NCBI GenBank assembly: GCA_029553165.1
Contig: JAKPCT010000168.1
Location: 1-34,830 of the forward strand
Direction: 5' to 3'
Length of the DNA stretch: 34,830 nt
DNA from: Bacillota bacterium
GTDB taxonomy: Bacteria > Bacillota > UBA4882 > UBA8346
A model generated the notes under the pieces. That model ran no database searches. It was not told the DNA's origin and saw only the letters and a program-made list of their open reading frames with translations. This document shows positions 24,011 to 32,963 of this stretch, in pieces. The position numbers and the translations under genes were made by a program. Positions within the stretch are counted from its first letter, which is position 1. Every line of letters begins with the position of its first letter.

Positions 24011-25187
24011 GAATCTCTGCTAATTCGGCTGAAGCTTTTTTTGATTCGGTATCAATAAACCGCATTAACTGTTCCGCTAAGCGGATTGCTTCATCAGAAC
24101 AGTAGGAAATTCGCAATTTCAACAGCAGATCGGCCCAACCCATTACCCCCAATCCAATCTTCCGGTTTGCTTTAGTGTTGGTTTCAATCGCTGGGATTGG
24201 AAAACGATTGGCTTCAATCACATCATCAAGAAAACGGACTGCCAAATGGGTGACCCGTCCCAACTCATCCCAATCAATTTCATACTTTCCGGCATTGTCC
24301 ACCTTAACCATCAAGGACAGATTGATTGACCCAAGATTACAGGATTCATAAGGTAACAAAGGTTGCTCACCACAGGGATTGGTACTCTCTAAAGCGCCAA
24401 TATGCGGAGTAGGGTTATCTTCATTGATCCGATCAATAAAAATAATTCCCGGATCCCCTGTTTCCCAAGCAGAAGCAACAATCTTCTCAAACACTTCACG
24501 TGCTGCCAACTTACCGGTTGGCTGATTGGTACGGGGATTGATTAAAAAGTAATCGTCACCTTTCTCCAAAGCCTCCATAAACACATCGGTTAGCGCAATT
24601 GACAAGTTAAAATTAGTAATCTCACCTTTATTCTTTTTCGCATCAATAAATTCAAGGATATCCGGATGATCAACCCGCAGAATTCCCATATTGGCTCCAC
24701 GACGCGTCCCGCCTTGTTTAACCGCTTCGGTACTGGCGTTAAAGACCCGCAAGAAAGAAAGCGGCCCACTGGCTACCCCACCGGTACTGCCAACTTGGTC
24801 ATTTTTGGGACGAATCCGCGAAAAATTAAAACCTGTTCCACCGCCACTTTTATGTATTAAAGCTGCTACTTTTAACGATTCAAAGATGCTTTCCATCGAA
24901 TCATCAATTGGTAAAACAAAACAAGCTGACAACTGCCCTAACTCACGGCCTGCATTCATCAACGTTGGTGAGTTTGGCATAAACTTCCGTTCATCCATCA
25001 ACGTAAAGAATGTCTTGGTTAATTCTTCAACCTCTTCCTTTGAGGTTCCAAAAGCACTTATTTCAACTTGAGCGATTGCTGTTGCCACTCGTTTAAGCAA
25101 ATCTTCAGGGGTTTCAATTACTTTTCCATCTCGCTTCATTAAGTAGCGACGCTCTAAAACCGTTTTCGCATTTGAAGATAGCTGCAT
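23943..25187 (-). CDS. nrdJ: Adenosylcobalamin-dependent ribonucleotide reductase NrdJ, N-terminal part (frameshifted)
   Basis: This is the first part of a class II ribonucleotide reductase, which makes dNTPs with coenzyme B12 with or without oxygen. It contains [32 protein letters not shown] with the redox cysteine, [13 protein letters not shown], and [20 protein letters not shown] with the radical cysteine. It then runs through the A7 tract and stops after [14 protein letters not shown], whereas intact relatives continue with [13 protein letters not shown] 25187 follows GGAGG by eight bases. With one A removed the whole protein would be about 778 residues, normal for NrdJ. Regulation is by NrdR (see boxes upstream). 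Confidence 0.9.
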   Translation of the reverse strand: MQLSSNAKTVLERRYLMKRDGKVIETPEDLLKRVATAIAQVEISAFGTSKEEVEELTKTFFTLMDERKFMPNSPTLMNAGRELGQLSACFVLPIDDSMESIFESLKVAALIHKSGGGTGFNFSRIRPKNDQVGSTGGVASGPLSFLRVFNASTEAVKQGGTRRGANMGILRVDHPDILEFIDAKKNKGEITNFNLSIALTDVFMEALEKGDDYFLINPRTNQPTGKLAAREVFEKIVASAWETGDPGIIFIDRINEDNPTPHIGALESTNPCGEQPLLPYESCNLGSINLSLMVKVDNAGKYEIDWDELGRVTHLAVRFLDDVIEANRFPIPAIETNTKANRKIGLGVMGWADLLLKLRISYCSDEAIRLAEQLMRFIDTESKKASAELAEIRGVFPNYQGSIYDRKKRWFETP

Positions 25188-25222
25188 CTCTTCTTCCTCC
25201 AATATTGGTTAATTATGTATCC

Positions 25223-25276
25223 ATACAATATCTTGTTGCCATATATATTTTATAACACAATATATAGTTTAGGCAA
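25223..25276 (-). promoter_or_regulatory. nrdJ promoter with two NrdR boxes
   Basis: Box 1, ACACAATATATAGTTT (25255-25270), matches the NrdR consensus acaCwAtATaTwGtgt at 15 of 16 positions. Box 2, ATACAATATCTTGTTG (25223-25238), matches at 12 of 16. They are 32 bp apart, three helical turns, as is usual for NrdR pairs. On the minus strand TTGCCT (25276-25271) and TATAAA (25254-25249) flank box 1 exactly, so a bound repressor would cover the promoter. Confidence 0.8.
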
Positions 25277-25364
25277 TCTAAATTAGTTCTTTTATAAAAC
25301 TTATTATTTAAAATACAAACATTTTATGGTAAAATTAAAAATTATCTGAAGGAGTGTTTCAATA

Positions 25365-25772
25365 ATGGAAATCATCACAATTCAAAGTAATACCAAAGTT
25401 TATGCCTACACAAATCAGAACGCTCCGGTTGTATCCGAATTGACTCCCGGCGAAATGATTCAGATCGACCCAAAAAGCAAAAAATCATCCTGGCTTAAAG
25501 TCTATTTCCCTGATGGCAAATACGGTTATATAATTCCTGATCCATCAATAATATATCACGAGGAAGGAAATTTACAGCTTGGAATTATTGCAGGAAGTAT
25601 TGCGGCAATAATTTCGGCAATTTTGTGGGCAACAATAACTTTAATTACGCATTATCAGTTTGGAATTATGGCTATTGGAGTCGGCTTTCTTGTAGGGAAA
25701 AGTATTTCTCATTTTGGAAAAGGAGATTCGCGGGCATTCCAAATATCTGGTGCAGTACTGGCATTACTTTGA
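25365..25772 (+). CDS. SH3-like domain membrane protein (interrupted by in-frame TGA)
   Basis: The first about 70 residues form a bacterial SH3-like fold (NTKVYAYTNQNAPVVSELTPGE...SSWLKVYFPDGKYGYI). At least two membrane helices follow (LGIIAGSIAAIISAILWATI and FGIMAIGVGFLVGKSISHFG). The frame stops at TGA 25770-25772, but reading on gives CFIGNILSIIFLGLQEGLSL and more hydrophobic sequence to TAA 25956-25958. The intact ancestor was therefore probably 197 residues, and a GGA-to-TGA change would explain it. The function is unknown. ATG follows AAGGAG. A candidate extended -10 element, TGGTAAAAT, lies near 25326. Confidence 0.75.
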   Translation: MEIITIQSNTKVYAYTNQNAPVVSELTPGEMIQIDPKSKKSSWLKVYFPDGKYGYIIPDPSIIYHEEGNLQLGIIAGSIAAIISAILWATITLITHYQFGIMAIGVGFLVGKSISHFGKGDSRAFQISGAVLALL

Positions 25773-25958
25773 TGTTTTATCGGAAATATACTTTCAATAA
25801 TTTTTCTTGGATTACAAGAAGGTTTAAGTTTGTCCATAATAGGAAATCCATCATTTTTGTTAGCAGTAATGATAGCAGATTTTTCTTTGATCGATATTCT
25901 CTTTTATCTCATTGCTATGGCAGAAGGTATTAAATTTTCAATAACAGATAATTTATAA
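25773..25958 (+). pseudogene. Cut-off C-terminal part of the SH3-like membrane protein
   Basis: This is an in-frame continuation after the TGA: about 61 codons of membrane-like residues, for example LLAVMIADFSLIDILFYLIA, ending at TAA. It has no start codon or ribosome site of its own at the junction. It is read as the lost end of the gene at 25365. Confidence 0.6.
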
Positions 25959-25991
25959 AATTAATTTTAATTCTAACAAGGTTTATTAAAG

Positions 25992-26036
25992 AAAAAAGAA
26001 GAAGCGTTAAATATTAATCGCTCCTTCTTTTATTTT
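25992..26036. terminator. Bidirectional terminator between SH3-like gene and nuoF
   Basis: AAAGAAGAAGCG and CGCTCCTTCTTT pair with one mismatch around an AT loop. T-rich tracts follow on both strands, and the genes converge on it. Confidence 0.75.
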
Positions 26037-26054
26037 AGCTTGAATTATACAGTA

Positions 26055-27842
26055 TTATCGGTAATCAATCGCTTTAAATGGGCATTTCTGCGCACAAAGC
26101 CCACATTTAACACAGAGTTGCTGATCGATGGTATAAACCTTCTTTGGTTCTCCGGAAATGGCGTTTACCGGACAATTTTTGGCACAAAGGCCACAACCTT
26201 TACAGAACTCCGGTTTGACTTTATATGCTAATAAAGCTTTGCAAGCCCCGGCCGGACAGGTTTTGTCATAAATATGAGCCTCATATTCACTCCGGAAATA
26301 CCGCAGTGTTGATAACACAGGGTTAGGGGCTGACTGGCCCAAACCACATAAAGCAGTTTGCTTGATCGTCTTCGCAACCGTCTCCAATGTCTCAAGATCA
26401 GCCGGAACACCTTTACCTTGAGTAATCCGGGTTAAAATATCCAGCATCCGTTTCGTCCCGATCCGGCACGGAGTGCATTTACCACAAGATTCATCCTGGG
26501 TAAATTCCAGAAAAAACCGGGCAACATCCACCATACAGGTGTCTTCATCCATCACAATCAGACCGCCCGAACCCATCATTGAACCTGCAGCGGTAAGACT
26601 CTCATAATCCATTGGCAGGTCCAAATGGTCTTCAGTCAGGCAACCTCCTGAAGGACCTCCGGTCTGGGCTGCTTTAAAGCGTTTCCCTCCCAAAATACCG
26701 CCACCAATATCAAAGATGATCTCCCGGAGCGTGGTCCCCATCGGCACTTCAACCAGCCCGGTATTATTGATCTTCCCGGCAACAGCAAAGACTTTGGTCC
26801 CTTTGCTTTTTTCAGTCCCAATGCCGGCAAACCAATCAGCACCTTTTAAAATAATCGGTGGTATATTAGCATAGGTTTCTACATTATTTAATAAGGTAGG
26901 CATTCCCCAGACGCCTTTAACCGCAGGAAACGGCGGTTTCGGATTTGGTTCGCCGCGCTTGCCCTCAATGGAAGCGATTAACGCAGTTTCTTCACCGCAA
27001 ACAAAAGCGCCGGCACCAACCCTGATCTCAACATCAAAATTAAAATCAGTCCCAAAAATATTATTACCCAACAAACCATAATCACGAGCATGTTCGATTG
27101 CTTTTGCCAACCGTTCAACTGCTAACGGATATTCGGCCCGGACATAGACATAACCTTGCTGAGCCCCGATCGCATATCCGGCAATTGCCATTGCTTCAAG
27201 GACCGAATGCGGATCACCCTCTAAAATACTGCGATCCATAAATGCTCCCGGATCGCCTTCGTCAGCGTTACATACCACATATTTTTGTGCGCCGGAAGCT
27301 TTCATCGTGAATTCCCACTTTAACCCGGTAGGGAATCCTGCTCCGCCACGGCCTCTCAAACCTGATTTTTTAATTGTTTCGATCACATCAACCGGTTGCA
27401 TCTCAGTTAATGCTTTACCCAAAGCCAGATAACCATTACGGGCAATATATTCTTCAATAACTTCAGGGTTGATTATCCCTACATTTCGTAAGGCAATTCG
27501 TACCTGACGTTTAAAAAAGTTAATATCTTCATATTTCAAAAAAACTTCATTGTTAGTTTGGTATAGTAATTTCTGTACCGGTCTCCCTTTTAATAAATGT
27601 TCCTCAACAATCAATTTGACATCTTCGGGTTGGACTTTTTGATAAAACACTCCTTCAGGATAGAGCACTATTACCGGCCCCAAATCACAACTTCCGATGC
27701 ATCCGGTTTCAACAACTTTAATTTCCTGGCTTAACTCCAAGTTTTGTAATTCGGTTACCAAAGAGCGGTGAACCGCTTTACAATTTGATGAGATACATCC
27801 TGCTCCAGCACAAACTAGAACATGTGTCCGATAAAATCCCAT
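26055..27842 (-). CDS. nuoF: NADH-binding iron-sulfur flavoprotein, NuoF / HydB type
   Basis: This 595-residue protein oxidises or reduces NAD(H) through FMN and passes electrons to iron-sulfur clusters. An N-terminal thioredoxin-like [2Fe-2S] domain has Cys11/16 and Cys48/52. NADH/FMN motifs are GLRGRGGAGFPTGLKW at about 161 and NADEGDPGAFMDRSILEGDP at about 192. The N3 cluster motif is ESCGKCTPCRIGTKRM, and two C-terminal ferredoxin [4Fe-4S] motifs follow (CKGCGLCAKNCP, CVKCGLCAQKCP). This layout is that of bifurcating hydrogenase/formate dehydrogenase beta subunits rather than respiratory complex I. The start follows AGGGGGA. No hydA lies next to it. Confidence 0.93.
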   Translation of the reverse strand: MGFYRTHVLVCAGAGCISSNCKAVHRSLVTELQNLELSQEIKVVETGCIGSCDLGPVIVLYPEGVFYQKVQPEDVKLIVEEHLLKGRPVQKLLYQTNNEVFLKYEDINFFKRQVRIALRNVGIINPEVIEEYIARNGYLALGKALTEMQPVDVIETIKKSGLRGRGGAGFPTGLKWEFTMKASGAQKYVVCNADEGDPGAFMDRSILEGDPHSVLEAMAIAGYAIGAQQGYVYVRAEYPLAVERLAKAIEHARDYGLLGNNIFGTDFNFDVEIRVGAGAFVCGEETALIASIEGKRGEPNPKPPFPAVKGVWGMPTLLNNVETYANIPPIILKGADWFAGIGTEKSKGTKVFAVAGKINNTGLVEVPMGTTLREIIFDIGGGILGGKRFKAAQTGGPSGGCLTEDHLDLPMDYESLTAAGSMMGSGGLIVMDEDTCMVDVARFFLEFTQDESCGKCTPCRIGTKRMLDILTRITQGKGVPADLETLETVAKTIKQTALCGLGQSAPNPVLSTLRYFRSEYEAHIYDKTCPAGACKALLAYKVKPEFCKGCGLCAKNCPVNAISGEPKKVYTIDQQLCVKCGLCAQKCPFKAIDYR

Positions 27843-27934
27843 TTATTATCCCCCTTAGAAGTCATAATCCCACTAAGATGATCTTTCAAATGAAGATTGA
27901 TTAATATAATTCGGAGTCCGATGTTCAAACCATA

Positions 27935-28438
27935 TTAATTGTTTTCCCGGTAATTATCCAGAATATCTTTGATTTTATCGGCAGTGAGTCTCCCATATAC
28001 ATCCTCACCAATCGTAATCACAGGTGCTAAACCACAAGCCCCCAGACAACGAGTGACTGTTAGGGAAAACAAACCATCTTCAGTTGTCCCGCCAATCTCG
28101 ACCGACAATTGTTCTTGTAATTCTTTAAGAATCTGAGCCGCACCTTTAACATAACAAGCCGTACCCATACAAACACCAATTGTATGTTTTCCTCGGGGTT
28201 CGGTAGTGAAGAATGAATAAAAGGTAATCACTCCATAAACTTCACTTAATGGAAGATTTAATCCTTCGGCAATTTTGGTCTGAACATCTTTCGGTAAATA
28301 ACCAAAAAGTTGCTGGGCTTGATGAAGCACGGGTATCAAAGCCCCTGGCTTATCCTTATATTCACGGATAATGTTCTCCAGTTTTTGATACCGATCATCT
28401 GATTCCGCAGAATAGTTACAATGACAATTACATGCCAT
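27935..28438 (-). CDS. nuoE: NuoE / HydC-type thioredoxin-like [2Fe-2S] subunit
   Basis: This 167-residue partner of NuoF has a helical N-terminal part, ALIPVLHQAQQLFGYLP, and FYSFF. The [2Fe-2S] ligands are in VCMGTACYVKGA and RCLGACGLAPV. It carries electrons between NuoF and a further partner such as HydA or a formate dehydrogenase. An extra CNCHCN motif at the very N-terminus is unusual. The Shine-Dalgarno is AGGAGG. It is separated from nuoF by 92 bases with no terminator, so they form one operon. Confidence 0.92.
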   Translation of the reverse strand: MACNCHCNYSAESDDRYQKLENIIREYKDKPGALIPVLHQAQQLFGYLPKDVQTKIAEGLNLPLSEVYGVITFYSFFTTEPRGKHTIGVCMGTACYVKGAAQILKELQEQLSVEIGGTTEDGLFSLTVTRCLGACGLAPVITIGEDVYGRLTADKIKDILDNYRENN

Positions 28439-28506
28439 TATAATCCTCCTAAGACGTAAAATTTGTTGAGGTAACTTTATCTAATACAAACACTAGTTCA
28501 TAAATA

Positions 28507-28535
28507 AGATTAACACTAATTAGCACTTTTTACAA
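28507..28535 (-). promoter_or_regulatory. Candidate promoter of nuoE-nuoF
   Basis: TTGTAA (28535-28530), 17 bases and TAATCT (28512-28507) on the minus strand, about 70 bases before nuoE. I saw no convincing Rex operator around it. Confidence 0.4.
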
Positions 28536-28650
28536 GTTAATTGGGCTTTATTATCCAACATTTTTTACAATTTTGTTAAACATCCTTAATCCAGATTCGT
28601 GATTCTTGTTATTTTTAAATTATTGCCCTTAAGGAGCAATTTCTTACTAT

Positions 28651-28676
28651 AAAAAAAACGGCCTATCGGCCATTTT
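28651..28676 (-). terminator. Terminator after the SPOR-domain gene
   Basis: GGCC-GATA-GGCC with flanking AA/TT pairs, followed by eight T on the minus strand, about 60 bases past the stop. Between them a 9-bp ATTTTAAGA/TCTTAAAAT inverted repeat lies at 28672-28706. Confidence 0.75.
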
Positions 28677-28733
28677 AAGAATTTATTTGACATTTTGTCT
28701 TAAAATCCTGGTCTCTTTGTGATTTGGCTATAT

Positions 28734-29216
28734 CTATTTGGTTTCGATGTAACTTTTAAATCCAATCCCATTCAACTCTTGTTTTAATTTCTCAGCATTG
28801 TTTTGGGTCCCAAAAGCACCAACCTGGACCGCAAACGGTTCACTATTGCCAACATAAACCGGATAACCCAGTTTTTCAAGTTCTTTGGAAACGGTTAACG
28901 CCTCATTTCGACTGGCATATGGACCAACCCGCACTTTGTATTTGACCTCAGCGACTGATTGGGTTGCCGATTTAGTAGTGTTGTTGCTAATCTTCTCTTC
29001 AGCCTGAGGAGAAGTTTCAATCTGTTCAACCGGTAAATCAACCGTTTCGATCGTACTGTTGGTGGTACCAACCGGTGTCCCCGGTTGATCCTTCACCCAT
29101 CCTTCAAAAAGCAATCCAAAGACTACTCCCAATGAAATTGCTAAGAATGAGAAGAAAACCAACCCCGCAGTTTTTGACAGAAGATTAGATATTGTTTTTA
29201 AAGCTTTGCGTTCCAT
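28734..29216 (-). CDS. SPOR-domain membrane protein
   Basis: This 160-residue protein has one N-terminal membrane helix (TAGLVFFSFLAISLGVVFGLLF). A Thr/Glu-rich linker follows, then a C-terminal SPOR domain with two half repeats (YKVRVGPYASRNEALTVSKE and FAVQVGAFGTQNNAEKLKQE). SPOR domains bind glycan strands stripped of stem peptides, at division septa or engulfing membranes, so a role in cell-wall remodelling is likely. ATG 29216 is preferred to the frame opening at 29264 because AAAGGAGG precedes it. It is monocistronic, with terminators before and after. Confidence 0.87.
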   Translation of the reverse strand: MERKALKTISNLLSKTAGLVFFSFLAISLGVVFGLLFEGWVKDQPGTPVGTTNSTIETVDLPVEQIETSPQAEEKISNNTTKSATQSVAEVKYKVRVGPYASRNEALTVSKELEKLGYPVYVGNSEPFAVQVGAFGTQNNAEKLKQELNGIGFKSYIETK

Positions 29217-29336
29217 AATAATTCCTCCTTTAATTGCACCATGCTTCTCATTAAAGGATATCAATCGGCCTTGAAAAATATTCCTAAAAATAACGATTAA
29301 TTTTTAAAAAATTTATGATACTCCTAGGCTGAACAG

Positions 29337-29369
29337 ATAAAAAAGGCTACCCACAATGGGTAACCTTTT
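29337..29369 (-). terminator. Intrinsic terminator of the GH30 gene
   Basis: AAAAGGTTACCC and GGGTAGCCTTTT pair around ATTGT (one G-U), with a T-tract following on the minus strand, 22 bases past the stop. Confidence 0.88.
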
Positions 29370-29390
29370 GAAAATTAACGTTTACTTTTA

Positions 29391-32114
29391 TCAGTCGATT
29401 AGCTCTTTAACAATAACATTATCAACATAGTATTCTACACCTGGCTCCGGACCTTCGGAATATAACACTAATTCTTTCAATGTTCCGGTGACGTTCAACT
29501 CATAAATACCGCTGATACAGGTCCATTCTTCATCATTAACAGGTTTCGAATCAATCCAGGAGTAGTTGTCACCCCGGTCATCAGTCCGTTTTACGCTCAA
29601 CCGTCCGACGCTATAAGCTTTATCTTTAAGCTTAATCCAGGCAGAAACCTCATATTTTTTACCTGGCTTCATGATCTTGCTGATATCCTGGGCTATTCCC
29701 TGCCAGGATTCATTTCGCCCGGAAACTAATACCGCATAGGTTCCGGTATGGGAAGTCTCATCGGTGATCCTAAGCTTGATCTCTCCGAAATTAAACCAGC
29801 CATCGGTAGTACCGGTTTCAAATCCGGAATTGGTTAACAATGACGGCTCGCTTCCCCAACACAATCCGTCATTGATATAACCGGCGATCTGATTCCAAGC
29901 AACCATTCCACCCTGATCCGGATTGAATGAGAAATCATTATCTTGCCGGTAGATTCCTCCCTGGATCGAAAATGCCACCCGGACTTCAACTTCATTCCCG
30001 GGTTCCAGGGTTCCTGCAGTATTGTTAAAACCTACTTCAAGATAGTAATTGGCTTGCGGAACTAAAACGTTTAACTTATTAACAGTTCCAATCACTGCAG
30101 TAGCAGGCAATGTTCCGCCACGATATTCGAATTGTTGCGGCGCTTCAGTATCAAGTGTATAAAAATAACGGATCTTTACTGTTTCCAGATTTACCGGAAC
30201 AGTCCCACTATTAATTATCTTAAAGCGTGGCGCAATTGTATTAGTTTCGTTCTGGCTTGTCGCTGTCTCCATCTGAAGCTTTATTTTACCCGCTGGTGGC
30301 TTTACAACACCTTTAAACAAAAATGAATCCACTTTTACGGTTGCGCCCTGATCCCAAGGTGTAAATACCAAACAAAGATCATTTACGCCTCTTACCTTTT
30401 CGGTTGGAATCGATACCGTTTCATAAACAGTCTTCTTCCAAGCGGCAGACTTCTTGTCGTTTTCTGCCAATGAATATTTCCCAATCAAGGTGCCGATTGG
30501 GCTATATAAAAACAACTCCAGTTTGCCCGGCCCCGAAAGCGCTAAACGCAATTCGCAAGCTTCAGTGCCATTATTAAAGTTCAAGTTACGATAGACTGTA
30601 TAAGCGCCTTTTTTAGTGAATACGACCGCTGAACCACCATCAATGGTGGGTTCAATCTTCACTCCAGACTGGCTGTCAAAATCTTCTGCTTCAATTGGCG
30701 ACAAGCTCTCCCTGAAACTTAACTGTTCAGGGAGTTCACCATTGACCGGCACAAAGGTCGTAACACTCTTTGGTTTTAAGGAAGTATTAAAAACACCATT
30801 TTTAACCTTTAGTTTGCCTAATTTAGCTAAATCTTCATTAGCCGAGGTTCGATATGGAACAAGCATATTCAGCTTTGGAAATTGATTTAATTTAAAATCA
30901 ATCTGCCGCTCTTCATTGCCGTTATTAATAACTACAATTGCAAATTTGCCAGTAGTCTTATCTTTGTAGGCAGTAACAAAAACATTGTCAACCGGATTTT
31001 GTTCGGCATCAATCCTGACATATCCAGGTCGAACAAAACGGCTGTAATTACCGATTGTATAAAGGCGTTTGAAAGTTCGATAAATTTTGTAATCAGTATC
31101 CAAATGAATTAGTGCTTCTCCGTCTTTATATGAAAATAACCACCAATAAAACCAGGCATTAACCTCGGTTACAGTCATATGGTCATGGAGCAGTTTCGCA
31201 TATTTTAAGCCGTCGTCAATACTCCCGTCATTAAATCCGATATTGGAAACCTCAGTCTGCCAAATGGATTTATTATGACTTTTGGCAACCGGAAATGGTT
31301 TGGCTTTAAAGTCATATGCATGCGAAGCAATAATATCAACTCCCTGACTTGCTTCAGGATCATTTAACGTTTCGAGCGCATAGTCTTCGCCAAAATTCAT
31401 CGTTTCCGGCAAAATAACTTTAACTCCAAGGTTTTCCCGTTTCAAAGTCGGAGTAAGGTGATCTTTGATAAACTCTTTTAATTGTGATCCCGTCCAGAGA
31501 CAAGATGAATAATCGGTACTAAGGTCCGGTTCATTGGTTGGCGAGATTGCATAAATATCAATGTTATGATGTTCTTTATAACCCTGAACATATTTGGCAA
31601 GGTATTCGGCAAAGGCTTGATATTTATCCGGGCGTAATTCACCACCTTTGATAACACTGTTATTAGTTTTCATCCAAGCCGGAGGGCTCCAGGCGGTGCT
31701 GACAAAACGGGTACACCCTCGTTTCCGGGCTTCATTCATCAACCAAATCTGATCTTCATCCCCTTTCCAGTTCCAGACACCATCCTGAGGTTGGATACTG
31801 GGTGATGGACCATCAATCGGCTTCCCCCAATCACCACCGTCGCCAATAATATTACGGACGATGCTTAATCCAATCCCCTTCTCTTGGGAAAATAAGAGAT
31901 CGAGGATCAGATTACGATCCTTCTCGGGATACTCCAACAAATTTTTGGCTTGTCGAAAGGCTCCGGAACCACCAAATCCTTCAATAACCTGTTTTTCAAC
32001 ATCCCAGTTCAGATTACAAGTGGTTGAAGCTTCTGTTGAAGCAATTGGTATGTAAACAATTACTGACAGCAATAAAACCAAGAGGAAGCAGCCATTACTT
32101 TTAAACCGTTTCAA
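29391..32114 (-). CDS. Secreted GH30 glucuronoxylanase-like enzyme with CBM6-, CBM3- and CBM22-like modules
   Basis: This protein of about 907 residues has a signal peptide (KRFKSNG then a hydrophobic core ending IASTEAS). The GH30 catalytic domain has EGFGGSGAF, the acid/base Glu in YAISPTNEPDL and the nucleophile Glu in SIWQTEVSN, followed by its beta-sandwich. Three modules follow: CBM6-like (SPIEAEDFD...), CBM3-like (KIKLQMETATSQNETNTIAP...), and CBM22/CBM4-like at the end (LLTNSGFETGTTDGWFNFGE...). The set suggests attack on xylan within plant cell walls. TTG 32114 follows AAGGGAG at eight bases and gives a classic signal peptide; the frame extends to an ATG at 32150 overlapping the previous stop. 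Confidence 0.9.
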   Translation of the reverse strand: MKRFKSNGCFLLVLLLSVIVYIPIASTEASTTCNLNWDVEKQVIEGFGGSGAFRQAKNLLEYPEKDRNLILDLLFSQEKGIGLSIVRNIIGDGGDWGKPIDGPSPSIQPQDGVWNWKGDEDQIWLMNEARKRGCTRFVSTAWSPPAWMKTNNSVIKGGELRPDKYQAFAEYLAKYVQGYKEHHNIDIYAISPTNEPDLSTDYSSCLWTGSQLKEFIKDHLTPTLKRENLGVKVILPETMNFGEDYALETLNDPEASQGVDIIASHAYDFKAKPFPVAKSHNKSIWQTEVSNIGFNDGSIDDGLKYAKLLHDHMTVTEVNAWFYWWLFSYKDGEALIHLDTDYKIYRTFKRLYTIGNYSRFVRPGYVRIDAEQNPVDNVFVTAYKDKTTGKFAIVVINNGNEERQIDFKLNQFPKLNMLVPYRTSANEDLAKLGKLKVKNGVFNTSLKPKSVTTFVPVNGELPEQLSFRESLSPIEAEDFDSQSGVKIEPTIDGGSAVVFTKKGAYTVYRNLNFNNGTEACELRLALSGPGKLELFLYSPIGTLIGKYSLAENDKKSAAWKKTVYETVSIPTEKVRGVNDLCLVFTPWDQGATVKVDSFLFKGVVKPPAGKIKLQMETATSQNETNTIAPRFKIINSGTVPVNLETVKIRYFYTLDTEAPQQFEYRGGTLPATAVIGTVNKLNVLVPQANYYLEVGFNNTAGTLEPGNEVEVRVAFSIQGGIYRQDNDFSFNPDQGGMVAWNQIAGYINDGLCWGSEPSLLTNSGFETGTTDGWFNFGEIKLRITDETSHTGTYAVLVSGRNESWQGIAQDISKIMKPGKKYEVSAWIKLKDKAYSVGRLSVKRTDDRGDNYSWIDSKPVNDEEWTCISGIYELNVTGTLKELVLYSEGPEPGVEYYVDNVIVKELID

Positions 32115-32146
32115 TTGATTCACTCCCTTAGCAATTAATAAACCGA

Positions 32147-32368
32147 TCATTGAAACAGAAAATCATAGTTACCAAAAAACATCATTACACCGACCACAAT
32201 TAACAACGCTCCTAGAATACCATAGAAATACCGGACTCCGGTTTCACCAATAAGACTAGCCAATCGTGCTTCTTTTCTACCCTTCAACAAATTGTCCCAT
32301 TTTAAAATTGATCCCAGCAACATATAAATCCCCATTCCCAGAAATAAAATTTTGGCAAATAACGCCAT
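32147..32368 (-). CDS. Small two-helix membrane protein, Imm17-like
   Basis: This 73-residue protein has helices near 5-22 and 49-68 around a basic middle (GRKEARLASLIGETGVRYFYG). Spacing and the GILGALLIVVGVMMFF end resemble Imm17-type small membrane proteins; no toxin is adjacent, so immunity is not implied. A strong AAGGAGG precedes ATG. Its stop overlaps an ATG of the GH30 frame, so the two may be co-transcribed by chance of position. Confidence 0.55.
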   Translation of the reverse strand: MALFAKILFLGMGIYMLLGSILKWDNLLKGRKEARLASLIGETGVRYFYGILGALLIVVGVMMFFGNYDFLFQ

Positions 32369-32397
32369 ATTGATACCTCCTTAATCATTTACTAACA

Positions 32398-32883
32398 TCA
32401 ATTATAATAAATTATAATTTTTTTCATTGGTGTATATTTAATCCCATCTTTCTCCTGCATGGTGTCTGTTGCAATAAAACCAAGTCTCTCATAGATTTTG
32501 ACTGCATATGGCGAAGAATTAACGGTTATTGATTCAACTTGTGACCCAGACTTTTGAAGCTCTTCAAGAGCCAACCGTAATAATTCTTTGGCAATTCCTT
32601 GACGATGATAGTTCTTTTTAACGAATAATAATGAAATATGGGTTCGATCTCTTAACGCTAAGACTCCAACTAATTCCGCTTCATTAAAACAGCAATAAAT
32701 CTGATAATCTCCATTTGTAACTCTTTGCCGTAACGCTTCCGGTTTGATAAACTCTTTAAAAGTATTGATTCCTTCATCCGAGTATTCCGGCGCTTCGAAC
32801 TCTGCAAATACTTCCCAAACAAGTTCGGAAACAATCCGTTCCTGTCCTACTTGAAAGGGCTGATATTTAAAAGTTGGTTTCAT
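32398..32883 (-). CDS. GNAT family N-acetyltransferase
   Basis: This 161-residue protein has the acetyl-CoA loop VKKNYHRQGIAKELL (Q/R-x-x-G-x-A) and the C-terminal NSSPYAVKIYERLGF motif of GNAT enzymes, which move acetyl groups to amines. The substrate is unknown. ATG 32883 is preferred to a GTG four codons earlier because AAGGAAG lies upstream at workable spacing. The next gene starts 29 bases after its stop. Confidence 0.88.
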   Translation of the reverse strand: MKPTFKYQPFQVGQERIVSELVWEVFAEFEAPEYSDEGINTFKEFIKPEALRQRVTNGDYQIYCCFNEAELVGVLALRDRTHISLLFVKKNYHRQGIAKELLRLALEELQKSGSQVESITVNSSPYAVKIYERLGFIATDTMQEKDGIKYTPMKKIIIYYN

Positions 32884-32963
32884 TGTCTGAATCACTTCCT
32901 TATTATTACAAAGAAAACGTTTTAATTAACTCTCTTTTATTGAACTAACCAAAGCAACAATTC

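Noticed and set aside
25770..25772. TGA in the SH3-like gene as selenocysteine.
   Set aside because: No GC-rich SECIS-like hairpin follows the TGA and the residue falls in a membrane helix; TGA ends other genes here.
28439..28560. Rex operator before nuoE.
   Set aside because: TTGT and ACAA half-sites occur but not in the TTGT...ACAA inverted spacing Rex needs.
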